Source: Clitoria ternatea | Taxonomy: Eukaryota > Streptophyta > Magnoliopsida > Fabales > Fabaceae | DNA: 64,000 bases | Direction: 5' to 3' | NCBI GenBank assembly: GCA_037962975.1 | Contig: CM075674.1 | Coordinates: forward strand, 42,732,501 to 42,796,500 | Shown: positions 36,772 to 47,208 of the stretch, piece after piece | Layout of the letters: each line of letters starts with the position of its first letter | How positions within the stretch are numbered: position 1 is the first letter of the stretch | Made by a program: the position numbers and the translations under genes | Notes under the pieces: generated by a model | The model's database searches: none | What the model saw: only the letters and a program-made list of their open reading frames with translations | Told to the model about the DNA's origin: nothing

Positions 36772-38171
36772 TAAAGTTTGACCTTGGTTTGAACCATAAT
36801 TCTCCTTAATCCTATATCTTGATATTTATTTCTTTTCCTTCTACTACTATTCTAAAGAATAAGAAAATAATTACATTTTATTTGTAAGTTGTGCAAGAGA
36901 ATGCTTGTTGTTGCTTATGTTCATGGTTCATGTAATATTTTTGACATTACTGTAATTAATCTTTTGTTACGCTTTGTGTCGGAGAAGAGAATCAAAACTT
37001 ATGTTTTGCCTTCTCAAGTATTTGGGTCTTATAGTGACCCTGAAAGCAAGTAACTCTCTGTCTAAAATCATTAAAATGAGTGAAAAGGAAAGATTGACAT
37101 CAATTCAACACGAGATCTGGAAGGTTGCAAGGGCCATTCAAAGAGCTGCTTCAGCACTAAGAGGAGAATTGACCAAAACCTAGTGGGAAAGATGCAAATC
37201 TTTGTCTAGGTTGACCTGTGAATATAAGTTACCTTTTGGGTCCAAGAGTATAAACGTAAAACAACTATATATTATTGTTTGTTAATTACTTCTTGCCTAG
37301 AATACAATTTTTTATTGGGGTGAAATGAAGTTCTCCAATTTGGCTAGCTTTGCTTTTTATACATCATTGTCGTCGTCGTCATCATGATGATGAAGAAGAA
37401 GAAGAAGAAGAAGAAGAAGACGACGACGACGACGACTAGCTTTTGTTTGTGTTCAACTTATAATGTTTATTAATTAATTTTTATACATTACTCCTATTAA
37501 TTAGATATTTTTATTGAGATCAATTAGAAGGTGTTTTTATTGAACTAAATTGGTTCAAATTTGGGATTATTGAATCATAACTTTTAAATAATTGAATTAA
37601 ATGATCTTTTTTTACTTTAAAATTCATAGGTCTAGAAAATAAATTGAGTTTAATCGCAAGCGTGGATCAACCCATCAAACTCAATCTAGAAAATGTGAAA
37701 AATTATTGGTGGCTTGGATAGATAGGTCAAATTATGTCCAAAAATGATGAGTTAAACATATTCGGTTGATTGTTGGAGAATGAGTTGTAGTTTTTTAAAT
37801 TTATCAAACTTGAGCTTATATAATACTATCTTTTTAATTGGATATAAACAAAAAGAAAACCCTCATTATGAAAATTTATTACCCTTATTTAATTTCTTTT
37901 ATATTATCTAAGAAGTCACTTATTTTTTTAAATGGTCCTTCATTAAAATTTGTTTAGAGAGGTTTATTGTCCCAATTGAAAATTAAAATTTGTATAAAAT
38001 AAAGATATTTTGGGTATAATATTATTAAATATGAAAAGTTGGTTAAGGTTTACTTATATTATAATCCATCATTGACAATGATTTCGTTTCCTTATATTCA
38101 AGTGTGTGTATATATACACACACTTAAATATATAAATAAATGTATTTATGGATTGAGTTGATCTAAGTTGA
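36772..38171. other. spacer with a trinucleotide hairpin; no gene called
   Basis: A short frame at 37078-37183 (MSEKERLTSIQHEIWKVARA, 35 residues, Lys/Arg/Ala-rich) might be a gene remnant or microprotein. I do not recognise it and it is preceded by stops in frame. The rest is AT-rich. Confidence 0.35.
37366..37438. repeat. compound trinucleotide repeat forming a hairpin
   Basis: A GTCGTCGTC then ATCATGATGATG run is followed by about nine GAA units and six GAC units. The GTC run on the left is the reverse complement of the GAC run on the right, so the strand can fold on itself with the GAA tract in the loop. Confidence 0.85.
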
Positions 38172-38179
38172 GTTGAAGG

Positions 38180-38745
38180 TAGGGGTGAGCAACATCCATC
38201 CACCCGATCGGAAACCGCACAAACCAGAAATAAAAAACGAGTTCGGTCAGGTTTGGGCGGGTAAATGGGTAAGCGGATAAAAGAAACGGTTAAGTTTGGT
38301 TAAGTTTGGACGGGTACGGTTTTTAATTTCTACCAACCGAATTAACCGTACACGACCGAACCCATTATAAACCTATATGTTTATTTTAATTAAGAGTAAA
38401 TTGATGTAAATTTATGCATTGATGTTATGTATAAATTTATATGTTTATTTTAATTAAGTCTTTTATTAGATGATTAGATATATATGTATGTATTAAATCA
38501 TTTTATTAATAGGAAAATGGGTAAAAAAAGTTTTAAAAATAGATTTTGGCCACAAAAAAATTTAATTCATTACAAGTTTAAATTGAAATTATCCGTTCGA
38601 ACTTAACCGAAACCGTTCACCCAAAACCCGATCAAACCGTGAGGTTATTCGGTCGGTTTTGGTTGGAAATAAATTACATTCGGTTAATATTGGTTGAGCA
38701 ATTCATCACCCGTACCCGCCCAAACCCGACCGCCGAGCACCCCTA
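38180..38745. mobile_element. hAT-type MITE (566 bp)
   Basis: Ends TAGGGGTGAGCA and, inverted, TAGGGGTGCTCG. It is flanked by GTTGAAGG at 38172-38179 and 38746-38753, a perfect 8-bp duplication. The sides are rich in AACCGA/TCGGTT motifs, the centre is AT-rich, and there is no transposase. Confidence 0.9.
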
Positions 38746-38753
38746 GTTGAAGG

Positions 38754-39158
38754 GAAAGAAAAGATAAACAAACTAACTTAACTCATCATAACGCTCAAAT
38801 TGAATCAAGTTGAACATGTCTCAACTCAACTGACTTAATAAAAAATTAATAGTTAGCTTGTGGCCTAATTTTTTATGAGTTAAATCTTTTAGGGTGAGGC
38901 TGCCTCATTTGAAATTAAGAATATCTTTAGTCCAATTTAGGAGCTTCCAAGTTTAAACTTTTCAAACTTCTAAATTTGTTATTTAATTTCTTTCAATTAT
39001 AAAACCAAAGTGAAAAATAATTGGAAAAAATTAGTTTTTTAAAAATTGAGACTAAAGTAAAAAAAAATTTATAAAGTTTAAATTACAACAAATATATAAT
39101 TAGATTCTTAAACCAAGTTTAATGAGATAAATAATAAATTTTAACAATTTATAAGTAG
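38754..39158. other. spacer
   Basis: AT-rich, nothing recognised. Confidence 0.4.
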
Positions 39159-39159
39159 C

Positions 39160-39970
39160 TAATTGGTTTTTTTAAAGCTTAGTAAAAAAGATAATGTTAA
39201 TGGGAAAGACATTATTTAAAACAAGGAAAAGCAACTTAGGTAAAATATAAAATAAGTAAACATACATGCACGCCAGGTAGGGGTCGAACCTACGACTTTC
39301 TGCTTAGGAAACAGACGCTCTATCCACTGAGCTACAGGCGCTAATGAAAAGATTTTATGTATGTTACCTTTTACCCTTTTGTGTTGAGTGAACACGAACA
39401 AATGATGTCAGAATTTTATTATTAAAATCTCCTCAACAAAACTTATACAATTTCGCCATGCTCATTGCATATGGATGTAATATGAATAATCTATAATCAC
39501 AACAAAGTGATAAACAAATATTATATTTTAAATATCATATATGTTGATACTTGACGATTTTTTATTATCAAACCATGGTTTCTAATCTTTTACAATTTTT
39601 CTTACATTATTTTGTAGTGTTATATTTCAAATAATAATTAACCTAATAAAAAAAGGAAAAAGTAAAATTATATATTCTTTGAATGTATCTATCTGATTAA
39701 CTTCATAACATAAATACATATTTTTATTGATTTGATAGAAATAGTATTCAACTAATTGTAGTACTAATTAAGCATGGAAAACTAATACATCGATAGTAAA
39801 ATTATTAATATAATTTTTAAGGTGTCTTTTTATATTTCTCTTGTTTAATTTTCTTCTCAGTGTAAATTCAAATTAAAAGTTAAAATTAACGTATGTTGTT
39901 TTTGTTAGAATATTTTTTTTGAATGGGGGAGATAATAAAAGAAATTACAATCATGCTAAGTCCAAGCAAA
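39160..39970. repeat. duplicated segment, copy 1 (contains tRNA-Arg)
   Basis: It is collinear with about 43680-44385, starting at 'aattggttt..taaagct' and ending at 'aaagaaattaca..catgctaagtcc'. Identity is high around the tRNA and in the flank to about 39970, with small indels. The intervening 3.7 kb is not duplicated. Confidence 0.8.
39269..39341 (-). tRNA. tRNA-Arg (anticodon CCU)
   Basis: A full cloverleaf of 73 nt: acceptor GCGCCTG, D-stem GCTC/GAGC, anticodon stem TCTGT/GCAGA with loop TTCCTAA (anticodon CCT), and T-arm GTAGG TTCGACC CCTAC. B-box GGTTCGACC is intact. There is no intron and no encoded CCA. The 3' acceptor base is T here (G-U pair at 1-72), whereas the second copy has C. 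A short T-run follows near 39255. Decodes AGG. Confidence 0.95.
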
Positions 39971-39974
39971 CTAA

Positions 39975-40556
39975 GAAGGGTAATGGGTTAGACAAGGTCT
40001 TGAAAGGCTTAAGCTTGACCTACTTCCAATTGTCAAGCTTGAGGCTTAATAGTCTGTCATAGGTTTTTTTTAAGGTCTGTCTTAACCTGTTTGAAGGTCT
40101 GACATGTTTAAAAACCTATTTAAATAGTTTGTTTACAATTAGGTTTTCAAAAGACCATCTAAAAAGCGTATCAAATACATTGGTTGACGGTCTATTTAGC
40201 TTATCATCATAAGTGGGCCTATCAATATAAATGAGCCAAATGCATTTGATTTTAAATTGACAAATAGAACTTCTAATACAAAGCAAAGGTAATTAAATCC
40301 AAAATAATCATAATAATTGATCCAAACAATTATGAAATAAAATTTTTATATTATAAAAATTATTGTAATTGTAACATTAATTTATATTATGTAAATATGT
40401 AATATATATTATTTTTATGTTATAAATATATATAAATAATTAATAGTTAGGTCAATTAGATGGGCCGACCTATTGGGCTTCAAAGGCTTTTTAAAAAGCC
40501 TATGACCTGACTTATTTATTTAAAAAAGCCTTTTTTAAAAGCTTAGGTCTAACCTT
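39975..40556. mobile_element. probable non-autonomous TIR element beside copia remnant
   Basis: The two edges resemble each other in inverted orientation (GGGTTAGACAAGGTCTTG on the left, GGTTAGACCTAAGC on the inverted right). The body is full of AAGGCTT and AGGTCTGAC motifs. Ends and target duplication could not be fixed, so family and borders are tentative. Confidence 0.35.
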
Positions 40557-42560
40557 CTAACTTGACAAGTTTGACTTAGATAGGTGGGAATAAGATGGAA
40601 GTTTTCCATAAAGTCTCTCAAAAGGAGTTTGGCGAGAGAGAATAGGTATGGGCAACCTATTAATTCTATGAATTACAGTAGAAGCACATGCTGCCGAAAA
40701 GGGTAAAGGAACATGAGTTTGAAAGCGAAGAGCTTGAGTTGACTCAAGGATATGTTTATGTTTGCATTGCACCACCCCATTTTGTTGAGGTGGGTAAATG
40801 CAATAATATTGGTAAGTGGTTCCTTTTTGTTTTAAAAAATCTCGCATAGAAAAAAATTCCCCTCAATTATCGACCCAAATGTTGGCTATAGTAGTATTGA
40901 ATTGGGTATTCACATAAAAGAAAAAATTGGTCAATAAATTCCTCACCTCATTTTTATGATGCATAAACGAGACCCAAATGAAGTGGGAAAAGTCATCCAT
41001 AATAGTCAAAAAATATTTGGCACCAAAAAGAGAAGGAACTTTGAAAGGGAATATCACAATAGATTAATTCAAAAGGTTTAATAGAAGAAACAGAACTGGT
41101 GGAAAATGAAAGCCTTTTTTGTCTTGCCAGAGCACATACACTACAATTATTATTTGGCTCAAAAGGAAAGTGTAACAAAGTCTTGGACAAGAAATCTAAT
41201 ATAGAGGAGGATATGTCCTAGTCATTGGTGCCATAAAGTTGTAGAAGTATGTTAAGAGAGGGATTTGATGGTGTAGGCTGATTGGGAAGGATGGTGTGAC
41301 TGATTTGTTGCAATTAAGTAATAGAGTCTCTCTCCTTGTTTACCCAAACCAATCGTCATCCCCGTCATCAAATCCTACAAAGTACACCAATAAGGAAAGA
41401 ATGTTATTGAGTAATTTAAATCTCTGGTGATTCTACTCATAAACATTAAATCTACTTTGCAAGATGGCACCTCAAGAACATTCTTTAAATGGATAACAGG
41501 ACTCAAAGGTAAATTTCCAATGGAGAAAATGGGAGCTTGGTCTCCATTTAACATAACAACTAGTGGTAAAGAAATGTTTTTCTTGTTGTTGACAAGCAAA
41601 GCTGGAGAAGAAGTAATATGGTTTGTTGCACCACTATCGATTATTAGTTCAGGAGATGACAAACCTGAAGAAGTATTAACATTGTTTGCCTTGGGAGTAT
41701 TTGATTGAGATGTCCCATTGCCCTGTATAAAAGACAAAATTTGTAGCAGTTGCAATTCAATTAATCCATTCATAAGGGATAAAGCCCATTGGGTCATTTC
41801 AGCCTCTTTGATATTATTGACCGAAGATTGATTGTTGTAGTTAGGCTTGGAATGATTATTTTTGGCTGTTGTAGGCTTGGGATAGCCAGGTGGATAACCA
41901 TGTAACTTCCAACATGTCTCTTTTGTATGGTGATCTTTGTCACAGTATAAGAACAATGTAGTGGCTTGCAATTAGAGAAATTAGGACAAGAAGAAGAACC
42001 AAATTTGTGTTGAACAACAAGGGCTACTAGTTTATCTTTTCAAACGGCCATGGTAGAGACTTCTAATGTCTCACGTCTTGCACCCAAATCTCATTGCTTT
42101 TCTTCTTGAATAATAGAAGAAAAGGCTTATGAAACATTAGGTAATGGATTCATGAGAAATAATTGACCATGAATGGAACTATAAGACTCATTCAGCCCCA
42201 TGAGAAATTGCATCAATTTACGTCTTTTATTATCTGCGCCATTGGTGCAAACAACATCATTATAGGAGCCTAACTCATCCCACAAATTTTTTAACTTCGT
42301 ATAATAAGCAGTAACGGTCATTTAATTTTGAGAAAGACATGCAATCTCTCTATCGATCTAGAAGACCCGTGGTGCATTGCTCTGAGAAAATGATTTTGAA
42401 GATCTTCCCAAACCTCATAAGTAGTGTCATAAAAAATAACACTATCTGCAATATCAAGGAATTAAGAATCCATGATAACATTATATCATTGCATTTCTTC
42501 TAGGTAGCATAATCCTCAGGTTTAGTTGTAACAGGCGGTGCCTTGAGACTTTACCATCAA
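40557..42560 (-). pseudogene. Ty1/copia gag-protease-integrase remnant
   Basis: Read right to left. Gag block at 42321-42127 (MTVTAYYTKLKNLWDELGSY, QFLMGLNESYSSIHGQ). A zinc-knuckle/linker region is near 41971-41860 (CDKDHHTKETCWKLHGYPPG). The protease motif LIIDSGATNHI is near 41640. The pre-integrase zinc block (SVCALARQKRL) is at about 41150, and the integrase core (YFLTIMDDFSHFIWVSF) is at 41030-40980. It stops after the integrase; reverse transcriptase and RNase H are missing, as are LTRs. Many stops interrupt it, and the integrase NGVVERKH-type motif reads NGVVQCKHKH, so the catalytic Glu is lost. The present break at 40557 coincides with the neighbouring element. Confidence 0.85.
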
Positions 42561-43679
42561 GAGATTTGGAAACAAGGATCATTATGGGTGATTAGAACCG
42601 TTTAAACCATCCAAAACCAATTGCAATGATTAGAGTGACATAACAAGTATTTAAACCATGTGAAATATTCTCAGACAGACAATGTTAGACTTCCAATAAA
42701 CTTAGCCACAAGTATTATTGACTTCAAATACCCAAATATTCTTTCACGGAAAGACTCATGCCTTACCCCAAATATATATTATTTTAAAAGTTTCTTCGGG
42801 CCAAACCATTTCCCAACTGGAATTGGTACTCTAAACAACCTCCATAGGCCACACCATTACATGTGTTCGTCCCTGTACCAGTGTTCAAAAAATTACTCGT
42901 ATTTATCCCATACTATGTGCATCAACTTCAATATTCACCCCTGTCACCTATTTCTTAATTTATAAAATCATTATTTTATATTATTTTAAAGCATAACAAG
43001 TAAAATAATTTCTTATCACGAACGTCGATGTCTTGACAGAACAAAAATCTACTTAAAGTCATTAATTGATGAATAAATGATTGAATATTAAAACTTACTA
43101 ATTACTGTTTTTTATAATCAAAACATAAAAGAATGATATTGTGTGATATGGGAATATATATATTATTAAATATTAATGCTTAATCTCCAAATTATAAAAT
43201 GGAAAGACAAATAGTTCATTATAATTAAAAAATATTGCTATATAATATTAATAATTAATAATATACTAATACTAATAATATATTAGTTTTATTGTTTTAA
43301 TTTTTGGATTTGAAATTTAAAAGTTAAAAATCTATTTTAATATTATATTAATGTAATAAGGTATATAAAAAATAAAAATCTATACATAATTTATCTCCAA
43401 TATAATATGGTAGTCAATTTTTACGTACTCAATGGGCTTCCATTGCTATCCATACAAAATACGTTGGCAATTTATGTATCAAACGTGTTATTACTGCAAC
43501 ACTTTGAATTTCTGAAATGAGTACACACTAACCAAACAATTAGGAAATAATTAATAAGGAAGAGAGGTGATTAGTGAAATAAAAGGTAGAAAGAACAGAA
43601 GGCTAAGGAAATCACAATAGAAACCATCTCATAAACCTTTCCGCAAATTTGGAGCTATTACATTTATGTATTCTGTCTC
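42561..43679. other. spacer, no gene recognised
   Basis: AT-rich. The 101-codon plus-strand frame at 42660-42965 shows no domain and has the composition of chance sequence. Confidence 0.4.
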
Positions 43680-44385
43680 TAATTGGTTTTCTAAAGCTGA
43701 GATAGTATATAAAAACAAATGAGGAATCGCACGCGCCAGGTAGGGGTCGAACCTACGACTTTCTGCTTAGGAAACAGACGCTCTATCCACTGAGCTACAG
43801 GCGCTAATGAAAAGATTCTATATATGTTACTTTTTAATCTTTTGAGTAAACACAAATAAATGATGTCAGAATGCATAGTTTTTTTTTTCTTTATTAAAAT
43901 CTCCTCAACTGGTTGCACATTGATGTACAGATTATGAATAATCTATAATTACAACAAAGTGATAAACAGATATTATATATGTTGCTACTTGACGTTTGTA
44001 GTGTTATAGATTATTTTGTAGTGTTATATTTCAAATTATAATTAGCCAAATTAGAAAAGGAAAAAGTAAAAAGTAAAATCATATATTCTTTGAATGCATC
44101 TATTTGATTAACTTCATAATATAAATACATATTTTTATTGATATGATAGAAATAGTATTCAACTAATTGTAGTACTAATTATGCATGGAAAACTGATACA
44201 TTGATAATAAAATTATTAATATAATTTTTTAATAATGTTTCAAGGTGTCGTTTTATATTTTTCTTCTGTGTTAATTCAAATTAAGAGTAAAAAGAAACGT
44301 ATGTTGTTTTTGTCAGAATATTTTTTTTTGGTGAATAAGGAAAATAATAAAAGAAATTACAGTCGTGCTAAGTCCAAATAAGATG
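43680..44385. repeat. duplicated segment, copy 2 (contains tRNA-Arg)
   Basis: Counterpart of 39160-39970. Differences are scattered substitutions and small indels outside the tRNA. Confidence 0.8.
43732..43804 (-). tRNA. tRNA-Arg (anticodon CCU), second copy
   Basis: Same 73-nt cloverleaf as the copy at 39269-39341, but with C at position 72, giving a canonical 1-72 pair. The U6-U67 mismatch in the acceptor stem is shared by both. TTTTT follows downstream on the minus strand near 43711, a good Pol III terminator. Confidence 0.95.
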
Positions 44386-45189
44386 TTTGGTTTGCAGTTG
44401 AAAAATTGAAGTTATAAAAATAGAAAAATTTAAAGGTTAATATTAATCCTTCATGTCATTCAAGACAATCAAACTGTCGGTATTGAACCTGTGATGAAAC
44501 TTCTATTAAGTGGCAGTTTTTTTAAAATATATATATAAATACACTTGGCAAAAAGTCGAGGTTAATTTAAAAAAAACCAAATTTTCAAGGATTAAATCTT
44601 AAAACGAATTTCTTCCTAATTTTAAACTTTTGAAGAATTAATTTTATATTTAAATAAAAAAATTACGCATGTTGCTGAGGTGGCTAATCGTTAGCCATCT
44701 AACCATTTAACTAACAAAAAGTTAACACTATGACTTAATTCTAAAAAAATATGAAGTATGTTTTAGTCAGGTGTCTTGTCCAAGTTTTGGTTTTCGTCCC
44801 TTAATTGTTTTTACATTGGTTTTAGTCAATTAATGTCACAACCATACTAAATTAACATGACTCTATAACGAATTATAGTTACAAATATAAAATTAACAAT
44901 TATATAAAATTGTAGTATTAAAAATGACTATGTAATTTCACTTTAAACAAAATTGAGTTTAAATACTCTCATTGGTTTAAAGATTACACGTTAATTTTAA
45001 TCAGTTAACAATAAACAAAATTTGATAATGGCAACTAATGTATGTAAAGATGCGGTTTGATTCTGTCTAGTTTGGTTCTAGAAGAGAAAATTGCATGGTG
45101 AACCGAACCACACTAAAAACCATAATTCTTTTTGATTTTGCAATTTTTGTTGTTTGAGACTTTTGCAATTCTCGGTTTGGTTTAGCAGT
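44386..45189. other. spacer, possible old TIR element interrupted by CACTA-2
   Basis: AT-rich. From about 45052 the sequence is rich in GGTTTGATTC/GAACCGAACC motifs and seems to resume at 47009 (GATTCGGTTTTTGAACACCC), which resembles a hAT-type end, but no matching target duplication was found. Confidence 0.35.
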
Positions 45190-45192
45190 TAG

Positions 45193-47005
45193 CACTAGTG
45201 CAAAACTACCATTTCACATCGTAGAATTCATCACGGTTTAACAAAAACAGATGTGAAATAGAAGGGCGGTGGCTTTTTTGAAAATAAATGAAATATCAGA
45301 AAACTTTTCACATCGGTTTTTATAAAAAAAACGATGTGGAAAATAGTTTATCACATCAGTTGTATAAAATCGATGTTAAATATTTATGTGGTAGCAATTT
45401 TGAAATTATGTACAAAGTTTTATAAACAATATTAGACAACACTTTTTATAAAACCGATGTGAATAATGCTTAAAAAATTAAAATAATCACCCAATGTAAC
45501 AACAATAAACAAGGTAGTTATAAATTGATAAAATTTAAAATTTAAGATTCCGTATGTAATTCACATTGGTTTTTGATAAAAACCAATGTGGTAACCAGCT
45601 TTTCACATCGGTTTTTAGTGATAACCGATGTGGTATCCTATTAATTTTTTCGTTTTTTTAATGATGAATGGGAAATACTATACATTTAACTTATATATTT
45701 TTCATTTTTAAAAAATTTCAAAATACTACACCTTTAACATCGGTTTTTGGTAAACTTCTCTTATATATTTAATCGGTTTTTTCTGAAAACCGATGTGGTA
45801 CCATATAAATTTTTTTTTCGTTTTTTTAATGATGAATGTGAGATAATATATATAATTACATAATTTTTTGTTTTTTAATTAAAATAATAAAAGATTCAAC
45901 ATCAGTTTTAGCCAACAATCAATGTGGAAGAACAAAATTTTTCGTTCTTGCGCGTTAGCGTTAAGTTAGCGCCAGGAGTATTTTTTTTGAATTACATACC
46001 ACATCGGTTTTTGTGAAATATAGCGTTTAATTTTTTTATTCGCCCGACAGTGTGCTTCTTCTTGTTTATGTTGTTTTTTTTTGCTAAACGGGGGATACCA
46101 CATTGGTTTTTTGAAAAACCGATATGGAATATAACATAACTTTATTTTAATTTATGGTATCAGTGTGCAACTTTCCTTTCATTATTTTTTCATTACAAAG
46201 TAGCATACACATTACGTTCTCTCTCGTGAACAATAGGCTCCCAACATGTGTGTTCTCCATCTCATTTCTTCATTATGCATTTTGTAGCTCTTCATCTCGA
46301 CGTCGTGCTTCATATCATCGTTAGAGGTCATGAGAAGTTCTCCAACAGCCATTGCAACATTGTGTGAAAGCTTCATATTAAGCTTGTCTACAAGCTTCTC
46401 CAATTTTATCTTCTCTAACTTCACATCTTAAGCTTCATCCTTGTAAGTTTATTCCACTTCCCATCTCTTTCATGTTGGATATGACTTGTTTTTTGTGTTG
46501 AAAATGAGTGTTTGTCTTGAATATGTGTATATATTTTTGCCTTTATATTATGTATTAAATTCTGACCTAAACCATGTATAAAACAATGTTTGGTGTTATA
46601 TATGATTCATTGACATATGATTTTAATTGGTGTTGATACATTTGTTTTCTATATGTGTTGTATAAATGCATGTCCAGGAATCGTCATGAAAAAATAAATA
46701 TATTCGAGATGAATATTGAAAATTAACTTGTCCAGGTTTTGCTAACAAAATTAATATATCAATATAAAAAAATAAAAAAAGTAAAAAAACTATTTTTCAC
46801 ATCGATTTTTTAAAAAACCGATGTTAGATGTCCTCATTTTCACATCTGTTTTCCTAAAAAACTGATGTTAAATCTCTTTTTCACATCGGTTTTAAAACCG
46901 ATGTGAGATGTCATTATATTTCACAACGGCCAGATTCACATCGGTATGAAAACCGATGTGAAATGTCCAAAAAAATTGATGTTAAATCCTGTTTCTGCAC
47001 TAGTG
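45193..47005. mobile_element. non-autonomous CACTA element (CACTA-2, 1.8 kb)
   Basis: It begins CACTAGTGCAAAACTACC and ends, inverted, CACTAGTGCAGAAACAGG. The flanking TAG at 45190-45192 is repeated at 47006-47008. Subterminal zones carry many units of CACATCGGTTTT, a short loop, then AAAACCGATGTG, at both ends. No transposase domain is present. The 70-codon frame at 46212-46424 is not recognisable. Its subterminal motif differs from CACTA-1, so it belongs to another family. Confidence 0.92.
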
Positions 47006-47203
47006 TAGTCATTACTTGATTCGGTTTTTGAACACCCTAATATGATCCCCCTATATGATGGTGATAATTAACAAGGTAAAAATTAAAATTCACTTAGCAT
47101 GATGCATTGCTTAAGTGAAATAGTAACCTTGCCATACATTATTTTGAGTGATACACTATAAGACATGACCATTGAAGCTCTATGTGACAATTGATTTTGG
47201 TAC

Positions 47204-47208
47204 CTCCT
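47204..47208. repeat. left target-site duplication of Athila-type element
   Basis: CTCCT, repeated at 59051-59055 beyond the other LTR. Confidence 0.9.

Noticed and set aside
36974..37183. Short frame possibly encoding a small protein
   Set aside because: No recognisable domain, preceded by stops in other frames, no promoter or splice evidence; mentioned only in the spacer entry.
46212..46424. 70-codon frame inside CACTA-2
   Set aside because: Met/Lys/Glu-rich, no transposase similarity; likely chance.
45052..47040. A hAT-type element split by CACTA-2
   Set aside because: The outer edges look hAT-like (GAACACCCTA) but the TIR match is weak and there is no 8-bp duplication.
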